This document shows positions 29,400 to 39,338 of a stretch of 64,000 bases of DNA, piece after piece. The notes under the pieces are model-generated. The model made no database searches. It was not told where the DNA came from and worked only from the letters and a program-made list of their open reading frames with translations. The position numbers were made by a program, and so were the translations under genes. Source of the DNA: Rickettsiella massiliensis 20B (GTDB lineage: Bacteria > Pseudomonadota > Gammaproteobacteria > Diplorickettsiales > Diplorickettsiaceae). The stretch spans positions 186,001-250,000 of the forward strand of contig NZ_AJGC01000001.1 of NCBI RefSeq assembly GCF_000257395.1, read 5' to 3'. The stretch's first letter is position 1. The number at the start of each line of letters is the position of its first letter.

Positions 29400-30119
29400 A
29401 TGCCGCATATTATAGAAATAACTGAAGCAACAGATAAAGAAATGCTAAAAAAATTGATGGCTTTTTTACATATAAAGTCACTGATTGAACTCAAGAAGCA
29501 TACTCTCCAACAAATCATTGGAATGCTACATAGAAAGGAAGAAACTACACAAAAAGAACTTCAAGCGAAGCGTCAAGAATTTCTTGCAAAATTATCCACG
29601 ATGACGCAAAAAGAATGGGAAGAATTGATTGAAAAAAAACTGAAGATACTGACGAAACTACTTCCTGTTTTCTGGCTATTTCTCCGGAGGAGCAAGAAAA
29701 AACAATCCAAACTATCGATCAGGCTTATCTCGCTACTGCCTTGGGTACAACCCATCAACCTATTGAAAGCAAATGTTATGAAAATATTGAAGAATTAAAG
29801 AAAAACGAACCAAACTTAACTTTACCGGAATTCCTTCAAACGTCACTCAATCAGAATAAAAATTCTATTAGAAGTCCGAACGTTAATATTTACCCCTCAA
29901 CACTTTACCAACTTTAAATCACAAAAAGATATCCAAGAACTTATTAAAGACAAAAAGATACGTCTCGTTGAAAAACCTCAAGAACAGTTTATTTATGCAC
30001 AATTTCTCTTCTTTTCACAACCTACTCCGAGTCGGACAAGCAAGAATACAGATGAAGATAACGAATATAAATATGGACAAGCGAGCAAATTACACTCTTT
30101 TGGTTGCAGCCGCTCAATC
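29400..30119 (+). pseudogene. Broken orphan gene A of the accessory block
   Basis: A gene with a good ribosome binding site begins at ATG 29400 (MPHIIEITEATDKEMLKKL) and is mainly charged helix. It shifts frame near 29660 (continuing SPEEQEKTIQTIDQAYLAT and on to NEPNLTLPEFLQTSLN) and again near 29880. The last part reads VRTLIFTPQHFTNFKSQKDI and IQELIKDKKIRLVEKPQ, then a Ser/Thr/Pro-rich tail up to TAA near 30117. This final segment is clearly related to the end of the other broken gene at 32521-33309. I recognise no known family. Low GC and decay suggest an accessory, possibly effector-like, gene; this is inference. Confidence 0.5.
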
Positions 30120-30151
30120 TAAACGTACTTGCGTTTAAATTTAATACTCAA

Positions 30152-30190
30152 AAATAGCTATTTTTTCAAAAATCGGAGAAATAGCTATTT
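30152..30190. terminator. Stem-loop downstream of orphan gene A, copy 1 of a repeated hairpin
   Basis: AAATAGCTA at 30152-30160 pairs with TAGCTATTT at 30182-30190, with an inner TTTTTTC/GAGAAA region. The reverse complement resembles the hairpin at 33349-33398 closely, loop included. Placed 30 bases after the end of orphan gene A, it is likely a terminator. Confidence 0.6.
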
Positions 30191-30714
30191 ATTCGATTAG
30201 ATTGATCTTTTAAGTTTCATACTTTTGAACAATAAAATAAGTTATAAGGAACCGTTGATCCCAGGAGATGACGCTTCTCACGAACAATTTTGGCCATCTC
30301 CTTGATGAGAAAAAGCACAAAAACTATCCGAACAAGTGAACGTATACCACTTAACTAAAACCCAAATATAGCTCATCGAACGATTAGCCAACATTTCTCC
30401 TCGATGTATAGTCTTCATAATATAATAAAAACAAATAAGTAATTACCGTAGCCACCCAGATTTAAGCGTTATTCTGAAAACTCCTAAAACGATTTCTTTT
30501 TCCCAGTGGATTATCAAACTGTTCAGAGTCTAGCAAACAACTTGATAACCAAAAAGTCTACTATTAGATTAATTTTTAACAGTGCCTTTTCTTTCCGTCC
30601 ACCGATAACCTTATTAATAATTTTTTAAGGTTCCGCTGTTATAAATCAATTAAATTAATAACCAAAATAATAATAAATAAATTTATTAAAATTAGAAAGT
30701 TTATTCAATCCAAT
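30191..30714. other. AT-rich gap in the accessory block
   Basis: More than 500 bases with no usable reading frame, many in-frame stops in all frames and low GC. It may be eroded coding sequence, but nothing can be recognised. Confidence 0.35.
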
Positions 30715-32486
30715 ATGGATCGTTGGCAAACCAGTATCAATACGTATCTGAAGGCAATAAGCGAACACACAGCTTATTCAGCTTTTTTAACAAACTAATT
30801 AGAGCTACATGATCTTAATAAATTCATAAATCGTCTTCCACCTAAGCTCTCCAATGCAGAGCTAAAAAACACGTGATAAACATAACTCAAAAAATTGATG
30901 AAGTTTCCTCAAAATTAAATGACCAAATGTCAAAGCTATTACAAGATTTTACTCAAGCCTTGTTAACAGAAAAAGAGAAGGGACTTGAAAGCTTCTCATC
31001 GAAGATTAGAGATACCTATCTCGCTAGCAGAAATTAAATCTACTATTGAATTCGCTCAAACACATGCGAATAAAATAATAAGTAGTAATCTCCCAACAGA
31101 AGAAACGATTAAAAAGCTTAGTGAGGAATTAAGCAATGAGTTTTATATAGCGAGATTTATTACATCCTTTAAATCATTTCAATCTATTTATCAGGCTAAT
31201 CAAGAACAACGAGCGGATATTGAGGCTCGATTTACACAACTTGAATCACATTGCCCCCGTTGTGAAGAGTTAAAATCGCTTATTTCTGAATGGCGCATAG
31301 AATTAGACAAATTACAATCCAATACTTTTCAAGATCACACTCTAGATAACACTAGCGAGCTAAGTGAGCAGCTGGGAAAATTTAAAGATAAACTAGAATG
31401 AGGTAATTATTTTCAAAAAGCGAAAGAAACTATACTCAGTTATTTAACTTCGTGGGAAGGAAAGGTAATAAGTATAATCAATGGACACAAAAAACCTATC
31501 CAACAACTTGCTGCCAGGACGGGTAATAATCCTTCAGATACCATACGTCAGCTTTATAAAAAATAGAAGCGTGAATGCTGTGAAATACAAGAATTATGGA
31601 AAAAACCATAAAAGATAACTATTTAAAACAGCAATTACTTAGTGAAATGTTAGCGCTCAAAAAAAATATTTTAGAAAAAAATAATGATAACTATACAACA
31701 AGATATGAATTAGAAGAATATGAGCTTGTAGATGAGATTTTAAAGGGGAATATTAATCAGAATTTTGAAACAAAAATAAATAATTTGTTTGCTAAAGATC
31801 CTACCTTAAAAAGGTTAATTTATAAATTCTTTTTTATGTTAAGAACAACCGATTCTGATGAATAAAAAATTGACTACTTTAAAAACTTAACTCAGTTTCT
31901 TTAAATAAAAGAAGTTCCACCGAACGAGGCGGGCGCTTCATTTGAGAAAACATTTAAAAAGGCTATAACTAAAATCTTCTTAGAAGATTGGGAACACCCC
32001 GATTGTACACTTAAAGAAGTTAGTGAGCTGCTTAGGTTTAAGGAAAATGCTGGGAATTTACTACTGTTAGTACCTGAAAAAATAAAATTGGCTCAATGAC
32101 TTAAAAAAATTATTGACGCTTTTGAAAAAAATAAGCTAGATCTAGGGAAAGAAAAAAGTAGATATGTATCTACTTTTTTCTTAATGCCAGGTGACAGTAA
32201 GCAGCAAGCCGTTGAGCAGTTAAAGAAACGGGTGAATAAATTGCCGCTAAACATAACGCCAGAAGAATTAGAAAGAAAATTTGATAGATGGGAAAAGGAT
32301 TATGGCAACATAATAGATAAAGAACGATACAAACCTGGCATAAAGACGTTAATGAATATTTTTCATTGTATTCAAAAGCTTTTTAGCGATAAAGAGACTA
32401 CTTTTAAAACACGAATGTTCGTCAATCATATTGAAAAACAAACTCATGTTGAGCAAACTACCCATACTATTTCAATGAGGAGATGA
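30715..32486 (+). pseudogene. Broken long coiled-coil orphan gene
   Basis: From ATG 30715 (MDRWQTSINTYLKAISEHTA) to TGA 32484-32486 the plus strand reads as a chain of helical, Lys/Glu-rich fragments broken by stops and frame changes near 30797, 30871, 31037, 31399, 31565, 31863, 31903, 32098 and 32160. The longest intact piece is 138 codons (30985-31401) and contains a CPRC motif (ESHCPRCEELKSL) with heptad-like leucine spacing. A last piece of 100 codons (32184-32486) has GDSKQQAVEQLKKRVNKLP and KFDRWEKDYGNIID. Taken together it looks like one gene of about 590 codons. No family recognised. Confidence 0.45.
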
Positions 32487-32520
32487 ACATAGTAAAAAGC
32501 TAACATTCACTTCAGAATAA

Positions 32521-33309
32521 CATGACTATACGGAATGATGATTTACCTGCTTCGTTCATCCACGCACGCTATCACAGGCTCTTCGGTTCCGCATGACTTT
32601 TATTTCATTAATTCCAATAAGGAAAGCTTTTCGACGGTGATGGGGCTAAGTAATGAAGACCTCTAGTATATAGGCATTGATAACGAAGAATTATATGAAG
32701 AGAAACAAATATGGATAGATTCGATTAATTCAGCGACAGCACAAACAAACAAGCAAGCAAGATCCCGCTCTGCTGTACTAGTAGTAGCCCAAGGTAATAC
32801 TAAAAATATCTACGGGCCAGTTGTGGAGATATGTGGTGAAGATAAACAAAAAACAATCCATTCTATCAATGATAGCTTATAGAGAAGTTACTGGAAAAAT
32901 AGCCAACATCAGAAGTTATAAAAATAAGGAAGAATTTTTAGCGGCCACCGAGAATCAAAATTTACCCGAAGACGTTAAACAAGAAGTGTGTAAAGCTGGC
33001 TTTCCATTAACAGTTTACACTTTAAAATTTCAATCTAAACAACATCAGAATTTTCAAGCAGAAATCCAAGATCTTATTAAGAATAGAAAATTAAGATATT
33101 TAGGTAAAGCGCCTACAAATACAAACTCTACACAACCTAGCCCAACTCCAATGGAGCAAGGAACGTTAACTGCTAAAAGTTCACCCTCATCTTTTTTTGA
33201 GCCAATACCTATACCTACACAAATCTTAACCAGGATAGAAGTGAACAAAGCAAAAAAAATTCCATGGCTGATAATTCTCAATCTGACCGTACAAATACGC
33301 CTTCCTTAA
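32521..33309 (+). pseudogene. Broken orphan gene B, related to gene A
   Basis: Starting about ATG 32522 (MTIRNDDLPASFIHARYHR), the frame changes near 32590, has TAG near 32667 and shifts again near 32850. The readable pieces are KQIWIDSINSATAQTNKQAR, VLVVAQGNTKNIYGPVVEICG, then MIAYREVTGKIANIRSYKNK, LTVYTLKFQSKQHQNF, IQDLIKNRKLRYLGKAP and a Pro/Ser/Thr-rich tail. The segment around IQDLIKNRKLR aligns with IQELIKDKKIR of gene A, including the upstream NF and downstream P. Both genes are followed by the same hairpin. Function unknown. Confidence 0.5.
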
Positions 33310-33348
33310 AAATTCTAAGATTATTCGCATACAAATTCAATATAGGTT

Positions 33349-33398
33349 AACAGCTACTTTTCTCGATTTTTTGAAAAAAATAGCTGTTTTTTCTTTAA
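33349..33398 (+). terminator. Rho-independent terminator after orphan gene B, copy 2 of a repeated hairpin
   Basis: AACAGCTA (33349-33356) pairs with TAGCTGTT (33381-33388), the stem is extended by T/A runs, and a T-rich tail follows. This is a strong intrinsic terminator for the plus strand. It lies 40 bases after orphan gene B and also faces the end of ftsI. Confidence 0.75.
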
Positions 33399-33488
33399 TT
33401 TATTGTTTAAGGTCTATTTTCCTATTTCTATAGAATTTAACTTAATAAGAAAACCGTTCAGTTTTGATGGATCACTTTAAAAAAGTAG

Positions 33489-35210
33489 TCAGGAGATTTG
33501 ATTAAAACTGGTGATATCATCCGGTGGAACATTCAGAAGATGCAACGCATTACGCATCACTTGTGAGAAGATTGGTCCAGCCGTATATCCACCATAATAC
33601 TTTTTCCCTTTAGGATTATGTAACACCACAGCGACCACCAATCGTGGGCGACTCGCGGGGGCGATACCAATAAAAAAACTATTATAGTGATGTTTTTCAT
33701 AACCATGTGCGCCGACGATACGTGTTGTACCGGTTTTGCCCGTCACTCGGTAACCGGGAACACGTGCTAAAGGTGCCGTGCCTCCTTTCGCTAAAACCGA
33801 CTCTAACATATCTAAGATTTGCTGGCAGACTTGTGGTTTGAGTACCGTACGGCCTTGTGGCGGTGCACCTTGCACTTTAAGAAAAGATACCGGGATTTTC
33901 ACGCCGTGATGTGCTAATATTGCGTAAGCTTGCGCTAATTGTAATGCTGTTACAGAAAGACCGTAACCAAAAGAAAGCGTCGCTAACACAAAGGGATTCC
34001 ATATTTTATAATGCGGTAATTGACCACTTCGCTCGCCCGGAAAATGACTGTCTGTGATCTGACCAAACCCCACCGCGTGCAACGTTTGCCATAAATTATC
34101 CGGGGGCAAAGATAACACTAATTTCGACATACCCATATTACTGGAAATCTGTAAAATCTTAGTTAAATCCATCGCCCCATTGTTTTTTTCATCCATGATT
34201 CGTTTGCCGGCAACAATCATCCAACCTGGAGAAGTATCAATCTGAGTGTGTGGTGTAAAGCGTCCGCTGGCCAAGACACTGGCCATACTAAAACTTTTTA
34301 TCGTCGAACCCGGTTCAAATAAGTCGGTCAAAGCCCGATTACGATAACGACCATCTCCTCCTTTTTGCAGTTGAATACAATCATTCGGATTATAAGCAGG
34401 CCAATTAACCATCGCTAAGATTTCACCGGTGACAACATCCAAAACAATAATCGATCCCGCATCGGCTTGATAACTGTCTACACCCGACTTTAAGGCTTGG
34501 TAAGCGGTGTATTGCAGTTTACGATCCAAACTGATTTGTAAAGGATGGCCTGGCTGTGGAACACGCAGAGGCCCCACTTCGGCCACAACATGTCCGAAAC
34601 GATCTTTAATCACTTTTTTCGATCCGGGTCGACCCGCTAACCAATCATTGTATGCCAGCTCTAATCCTTCTTGCCCTTGATCGTCAATATTCGTTCGTCC
34701 AAGCACATGGGCCATCACCTCGGCTTCGGGATAATAGCGGTGATACTCTTCTTGAAAAAAAAGCCCGGGTATCTTGAGTTTTTTAATCAAGGCCGCTCGT
34801 TGTGGGCTTAAGCCCCGTTTTAAATAAAAAAATTCTTTGTTTTTGGCATGTTGGATTTGTTTTTTTAAGGTAGGTATTGATACTTGCAATAAAAGACTTA
34901 ATACCTGAAGTTGTTCTCGATTGGCTTTGAAAGTATTAGAATCAATCCACACCGCTTTAACAGGAGAACTAATGGCTAAGGGCTCACCTTGTCGATCCAG
35001 AATCATACCCCGATGCGCAGGAATTACTTGTTGACGGACGGTTCGCGCGTCACCCTGAGCACGCAAAAATTTTCGATTGATTACAGTCAGATCAATTAAT
35101 CGCGCGATTAATCCTAAAAGAATTAAACACAGAACACTGACCAAAACACCTAAACGGAATTTAGCCGAAAAGGGAATACGTTTCGTTTTTTTAGTGCGGC
35201 GTATTCCCAT
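33489..35210 (-). CDS. ftsI: Penicillin-binding protein 3, septal peptidoglycan transpeptidase
   Basis: The essential division transpeptidase. A basic N-terminus and one membrane anchor (LGVLVSVLCLILLGLIARLI) are followed by the dimerisation domain with HRGMILDRQGEPLAIS. The transpeptidase motifs are STIK in LFEPGSTIKSFSM, SSN in LQISSNMGMSKL and KTGT in YRVTGKTGTTRI. 573 residues, intact in one frame, in contrast to many neighbours. The start ATG 35210 follows ftsL by 9 bases. The usual next gene, murE, is absent; the accessory block begins instead. Confidence 0.95.
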   Translation of the reverse strand: MGIRRTKKTKRIPFSAKFRLGVLVSVLCLILLGLIARLIDLTVINRKFLRAQGDARTVRQQVIPAHRGMILDRQGEPLAISSPVKAVWIDSNTFKANREQLQVLSLLLQVSIPTLKKQIQHAKNKEFFYLKRGLSPQRAALIKKLKIPGLFFQEEYHRYYPEAEVMAHVLGRTNIDDQGQEGLELAYNDWLAGRPGSKKVIKDRFGHVVAEVGPLRVPQPGHPLQISLDRKLQYTAYQALKSGVDSYQADAGSIIVLDVVTGEILAMVNWPAYNPNDCIQLQKGGDGRYRNRALTDLFEPGSTIKSFSMASVLASGRFTPHTQIDTSPGWMIVAGKRIMDEKNNGAMDLTKILQISSNMGMSKLVLSLPPDNLWQTLHAVGFGQITDSHFPGERSGQLPHYKIWNPFVLATLSFGYGLSVTALQLAQAYAILAHHGVKIPVSFLKVQGAPPQGRTVLKPQVCQQILDMLESVLAKGGTAPLARVPGYRVTGKTGTTRIVGAHGYEKHHYNSFFIGIAPASRPRLVVAVVLHNPKGKKYYGGYTAGPIFSQVMRNALHLLNVPPDDITSFNQIS

Positions 35211-35219
35211 GAGAACAGA

Positions 35220-35562
35220 TTATTGGTCAGCGAATTCGGTCAGTAAAATCGTATCATTGATTTGTGGCATTTTCATTTTAAGCGATTTTTGCGCTAAAGC
35301 CTGAATACGGGCCGGCGCTGCCCAGGTGTTTTCTTCTAACAATAACTGACTCCATTGCACTTTAAGTTGTTGATGCTCTTGTTGATTGGTTTCTAACGTA
35401 CTATATAAATTACGTTGTGCCGCTTTCACATAAATCACTGATAATGCTGAAGCAAGCACCGCCAAGCTAAGTGGTTTGTCGAGTCAATGTCCATCGCCAA
35501 AATTGACTTTTGCCCCAAGTCAGAGCCGTGCCGCGTGAAAAAGATCGAGTTGCTGCATTCAT
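35220..35562 (-). CDS. ftsL: Cell division protein FtsL (frameshifted)
   Basis: A small bitopic division protein that forms FtsQLB and activates FtsWI. The start ATG 35562 overlaps the rsmH stop (ATGA) and gives MNAATRSFSRGTALTWG, a cytosolic tail. A stop is reached at about 35470. One base change there joins the second frame, LAVLASALSVIYVKAAQRNL, which is the membrane segment, followed by a coiled-coil region with LKVQWSQLLLEENTWAAPAR and IQALAQKSLKMKMP, typical of FtsL. About 113 residues. Position between rsmH and ftsI confirms it. Confidence 0.88.
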
Positions 35563-36497
35563 CGTATTTTCTCCGCAACACGTAATACGGCACTTCGACA
35601 ACGCGGATTTTCATCTATCTTTTGCGCATCGGCTTTGATGCCACGGGTAAGCACTTTCAAACGTGGTTGAAAATGCGCGGGCGTGGTCATAGGTAAACAT
35701 TTCAACGCATTGGGTTCACACGCCTGTTCACGTATAAACTGTTTCACAATACGATCTTCTAATGAGTGAAAACTAATTACGGCCAGGCGCCCCCCCACCG
35801 CTAACCCTTCTAAACTTTGTTTTAAAGCCATCGTTAATTCCCCAAATTCGTTATTGATCCAAATACGTATTGCTTGAAACACCCGTGTTGCGGGGTGTTT
35901 ATGTTTTTCCCAATGCGGATGTGCTTCACTCACGATATCGGCTAACTGCTTAGTCGTAGTAATCGACGTTTCGTTCCGTAAGTGAGCAATCGCCCGCGCA
36001 ATACGTTTTGCGTAGCGTTCTTCTCCATATTCTTTAAAAATTCGTACCATATCCTCTTCACGTACCGTTTGTATCCATTCGGCCGCACTGATGCCGGAAC
36101 GTGGATCCATCCGCATATCTAACGGACCGTCGCGTAAAAAACTAAAGCCTCGTTCCGCTTGATCCAATTGGGGCGAGGAAACCCCTAAATCAAACAATAT
36201 TCCGTTAATTTTTTCTTTTATCTCTTTCTCTTTTATCACCGCTGCGATGCACGTGAATGAACCATCATGTACTTCGACGCGCAGATCTTGTACCGCCAAC
36301 TGCTGAGCGCTGGCTATGGCAGCAGGATCTTTATCTATCACCAACAAACGCCCGTGTGATCCTAATTTCTGCAACAGCGAACGACTATGCCCTCCACGAC
36401 CAAACGTCGCATCCACATAAATTCCTTGTGGATTGATCGCCAGATACTGAATAACTTCGTCCAAAAAAACGGGCTGATGTTGTTCTTGTTTTTTCAT
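35559..36497 (-). CDS. rsmH: 16S rRNA m4C1402 methyltransferase RsmH
   Basis: Methylates N4 of C1402 in the ribosomal decoding site. HQPVFLDEVIQYL is the usual N-terminus, and the SAM site is YVDATFGRGGHSRSLL. GILFDLGVSSPQLDQAERGFSF is the family signature, then DGPLDMRMDP, HPATRVFQAIRIWINNE and ISFHSLEDRIVKQF. 312 residues, intact. The start ATG 36497 touches the mraZ stop, and the stop overlaps the ftsL start, giving a tightly packed dcw operon. Confidence 0.96.
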   Translation of the reverse strand: MKKQEQHQPVFLDEVIQYLAINPQGIYVDATFGRGGHSRSLLQKLGSHGRLLVIDKDPAAIASAQQLAVQDLRVEVHDGSFTCIAAVIKEKEIKEKINGILFDLGVSSPQLDQAERGFSFLRDGPLDMRMDPRSGISAAEWIQTVREEDMVRIFKEYGEERYAKRIARAIAHLRNETSITTTKQLADIVSEAHPHWEKHKHPATRVFQAIRIWINNEFGELTMALKQSLEGLAVGGRLAVISFHSLEDRIVKQFIREQACEPNALKCLPMTTPAHFQPRLKVLTRGIKADAQKIDENPRCRSAVLRVAEKIR

Positions 36498-36952
36498 TTA
36501 TAAAGCCAACGTCTGTAACTCATCGGGCAAATCGCCCGGTTGGGTGGTTTCAGCGAGCCATTGTGTTCGGTAAGCCTGCCACTCTCCTGCGCTCCACAAC
36601 TCAATTTTCTTTCCTTGGCCGACAATACGAAGTTCCTTTTCCAAATGTGCATACTCTCTTAAGAGCGCAGGCAATAAAATACGGCCATATCCAATTCAAT
36701 TTCTGTGGCATGACCTATCAGCAAACGCTGGACACGTCGAGCTGCAGGATTAAAACTCGGTAAAGCTTGTATTTTTTGTTCAATCATTGCCCATTCCTGG
36801 GCAGGATAAAGTAGTAAACACGGCGAGTCGGTATCAATCGTCACCACCAAAGGTGGGCACTCTATCGCCGAAGTCAGTAATTGTCGATAGCGGGCCGGTA
36901 ATTTAATTCGGCCTTTGGCATCGATCAGTACTGAGTTTATGCCACGAAACAT
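36498..36952 (-). CDS. mraZ: MraZ transcription regulator (frameshifted)
   Basis: The AbrB-like regulator at the head of the dcw cluster. The first SpoVT/AbrB-like motif reads INSVLIDAKGRIKLPARYRQLL, and LLLYPAQEWAMIEQKI follows. The second motif starts GHATEIELD. It then breaks near 36690; the next frame has ILLPALLREYAHLEKELRIVG and IELWSAGEWQAYRTQW, the normal C-terminal half, to TAA 36498-36500. The conserved D-x-x-GR between ELD and ILLPA is reduced to a few bases, so the break includes a small loss. About 151 residues. Binding sites for it lie just upstream. Confidence 0.9.
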
Positions 36953-36956
36953 TTTT

Positions 36957-36992
36957 TATCCCATTTTTCCCACATCTAGCCACTTTTCCCAC
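36957..36992 (-). promoter_or_regulatory. Likely MraZ operator, four TGGG-type repeats
   Basis: Reading toward mraZ, TGGG, TGGC, TGGG and TGGG occur at steps of 9, 10 and 9 bases, directly before the mraZ start and ending at its ribosome binding site. MraZ of E. coli binds direct TGGGN repeats spaced by five bases, so this fits an autoregulatory operator controlling the division genes. Confidence 0.65.
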
Positions 36993-37243
36993 TTAATTAC
37001 ACTATAGAAATTAAAAATGCTTCTTGTCAAGCTGCGTTCGATATTTATTCAATTTAATTTTATCTTAAAAAATTATCAGAAATATAAATATATATTAACG
37101 ATTCGATCAATTATCAATCACCGAGACAAAATGGAAAAAGTTAGAAGTAAACTTGAACGAGCGTAAAATCTACGCAATACAAGATCAAATAAAAAACATG
37201 CTCTCTTTTTTTTAAATGAAGAATCGCATCTTAATAAAGAAAA

Positions 37244-37681
37244 GAGAGTTAACCGATAAGCCGGGTTCTGTCGTGGACAGTCATTCATCTAGGATATACG
37301 TCACCTTATACCTCAAGCGACCTACCCGAATCCAGCGCGGGCCACGCAATTAGGATTCCTATTTGGTCTTGCTCCAAGCGGGGTTTGCCCTGCCATGCCT
37401 GTTACCAGTCATGCGGTGCGCTTTTACCGCACCTTTTCACCCTTACCCTAAAAAAGATTAAAACCTATTTTTTAAGGCGGTTTATTTTCTGTGGCACTTT
37501 CCGTAGGCTTAAACCTCCCAGGGATTACCTGGCGCTTTGCCCTAAGGAGCCCGGACTTTCCTCTGCAATGTATCCCCTGAAAATTATTGTTTTTATCAGG
37601 ATAGCGCTCAAAATGAGTACTAAGATAAAAGACAATAGGTTCCAAAAACTTGATTACAGCGACTGCCTAGCTAACTCTCAA
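37244..37681 (-). ncRNA. rnpB: RNase P RNA, bacterial type A
   Basis: The catalytic RNA of RNase P, which matures tRNA 5' ends. On the minus strand conserved elements follow in order: AGGCAGTCGC near the 5' end (P2/P3), GAGGAAAGTCCGGGCTCC, AGGGTGCAAA-like P4 region and CCTGGGAGGTTTAAGCC, GGTAAAAGCGCACCGC, GGTAACAGGCATGGCAGGG, CGGGTAGGTCGCTTGAGG, CCTAGATGAATGACTGTCC and ACAGAACCCGGCTTATCGG at the 3' end. GAGAGTTA at the 5' end pairs with TAACTCTC at the 3' end (P1). About 438 bases, somewhat longer than in E. coli; the extra length is in the P3 arm. A T-rich stretch follows the 3' end. Confidence 0.95.
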
Positions 37682-37769
37682 GCCTAAGCGTACTATTTTT
37701 TGAGGTCCCATTGCAATAGAATAATGCGCACTGAACTTACTTTATTTATTGGCCTTAAGGCATCACACA

Positions 37770-38896
37770 ATGAAAAAACTCTACATTGGCTTAATGTCTG
37801 GAACCAGTATGGATGCCATCGATGCCGCCTTGGTCGATTTTTCTAATCCAAGTCCACAGCTCTGCGTCACACATAAAATGCCGATCCCCATGCAATTAAA
37901 AACTGAATTAACTCACTTGTGTGCGGCAAATACTTCGACAGTGATCGATTTTGCAGAATTAGATGTCCGGATGGGACAATTATTTACTCAGTCCGTACAA
38001 GCATTATTAGCAAAAACGTCTTACTCAAGCGACGAAATCTTAGCAATTGGTAGTCATGGTCAAACCATATTTCATGCCCCACAACGGGATTATCCTTTTA
38101 CTTTACAAATTGGTGACCCAAATATTATTGCTGAAGGAACAGGGATTACCACCGTCGCCGATTTTCGACGACGTGATATGGCGGCAGGTGGCCAAGGTGC
38201 ACCGCTCACCCCGGCGTTTCATAATATGGTTTTTCGTAGTCAAGAGGAAGACCGGCTGATTCTCAATCTCGGTGGTATTGCAAATATCACTTATTTGCCT
38301 GCGAATCCAGCACAACTCGTTCTCGGTTTCGATACAGGACCGGCTAATATGCTTTTGGATCAGTGGGCAGAACAACATTTGGGAACCCGTTTCGATGACC
38401 AAGGTCAGTGGGCAGCCAGCCAACCGTTCAATCCAGATTTGCTAGAACAATTTTTAACCGAAGATTATTTTCAAACGCCACCCCCTAAAAGTACGGGTCG
38501 AGAACAATTTAATTTGGAGTGGCTTAATAAACAACTTAACACCCAGCCGCATACCTCTCATCCGGCAAGTATTCAGGCTACCTTATGCGAACTCACTGCA
38601 AAAAGTGTCGCCTTAGCTTTGCAATGGCTACCTCGTCCATTCCAAGGTTCGATTTTTGTTTGTGGTGGCGGAGTTTATAATACTCATCTGATGCAGCGCT
38701 TGAGCGCACATTGCCAACCACATGCCGTGATACCTTGTGATCAGTTGGGCATTCCCGCAGAATGGACAAACAAACACTCGAAGGAAAGCCAGGTAACCTC
38801 CCGGACGTAACGGGCGCCAAACAGGCTACCGTGCTCGGTGGCATTTATCCTAAATCGGGAGCCGGTTTTACTTTTTACTCAGACACCATCACGTAA
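37770..38896 (+). CDS. anmK: Anhydro-N-acetylmuramic acid kinase (frameshift near the C-terminus)
   Basis: Phosphorylates and opens anhydroMurNAc during cell-wall recycling. [20 protein letters not shown] at the start (ATG 37770), [33 protein letters not shown] and [14 protein letters not shown] are all family motifs, and [16 protein letters not shown] lies in the C-terminal part. At GIPAEW (about 38765) the normal sequence continues with about eleven residues such as VEAMAFAWLA. These are missing with a frame change, and [27 protein letters not shown] follows in another frame to TAA 38894-38896. The restored length is about 375 residues. Confidence 0.92.
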
Positions 38897-38945
38897 CGTC
38901 TTAAATCAACCATTTCGCAGAAGCAACGACTCATGATCAAGGGTA

Positions 38946-39338
38946 TTAAGCGGAAAAAGAAGATCCACAACCACATGTTGTTTTTGCGTTGGGATTACGG
39001 ATGATAAATTGTTCGCCACTTAAGTCTGACTTATAATCGATTTCAGCCCCGGTTAAATAAATGAGACTCATCGGATCAATCACAAAAAGTACTTCACTGG
39101 TTTCTGTCTCAGACTCTGGAGTGGAAAGTGTATAACGAATAACTGTATCGTCCTCTTTTGGGTCTTCTTCATCAAAAGTAAAACCATATTGGAACCCCGA
39201 ACACCCTCCTCCGGTAATGAAAACCCGGAGCTTAAGTTGGGAGTTTCCCTCTTCTTGAATCAATGACCAGACTTTATACGCCGCCGCGTGGGTGACGGTA
39301 ACCTTCGATTGAGATACGTTTTGTTTTAGTTCAGACAT
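38946..39338 (-). CDS. erpA: Iron-sulfur insertion protein ErpA
   Basis: An A-type carrier that inserts Fe-S clusters into target enzymes. The three ligand cysteines are present, one in [13 protein letters not shown] and two in [11 protein letters not shown] at the C-terminus. The middle holds [21 protein letters not shown], typical of the family. 130 residues, intact. ErpA is favoured over IscA or SufA because of the sequence [10 protein letters not shown] and the stand-alone location, but the subfamily call is less sure than the family. Confidence 0.9.
   Translation of the reverse strand: MSELKQNVSQSKVTVTHAAAYKVWSLIQEEGNSQLKLRVFITGGGCSGFQYGFTFDEEDPKEDDTVIRYTLSTPESETETSEVLFVIDPMSLIYLTGAEIDYKSDLSGEQFIIRNPNAKTTCGCGSSFSA

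Noticed and set aside
29573-29758. Minus-strand frame within orphan gene A
   Set aside because: Shadow of the Lys/Glu-rich coding sequence; no start context.
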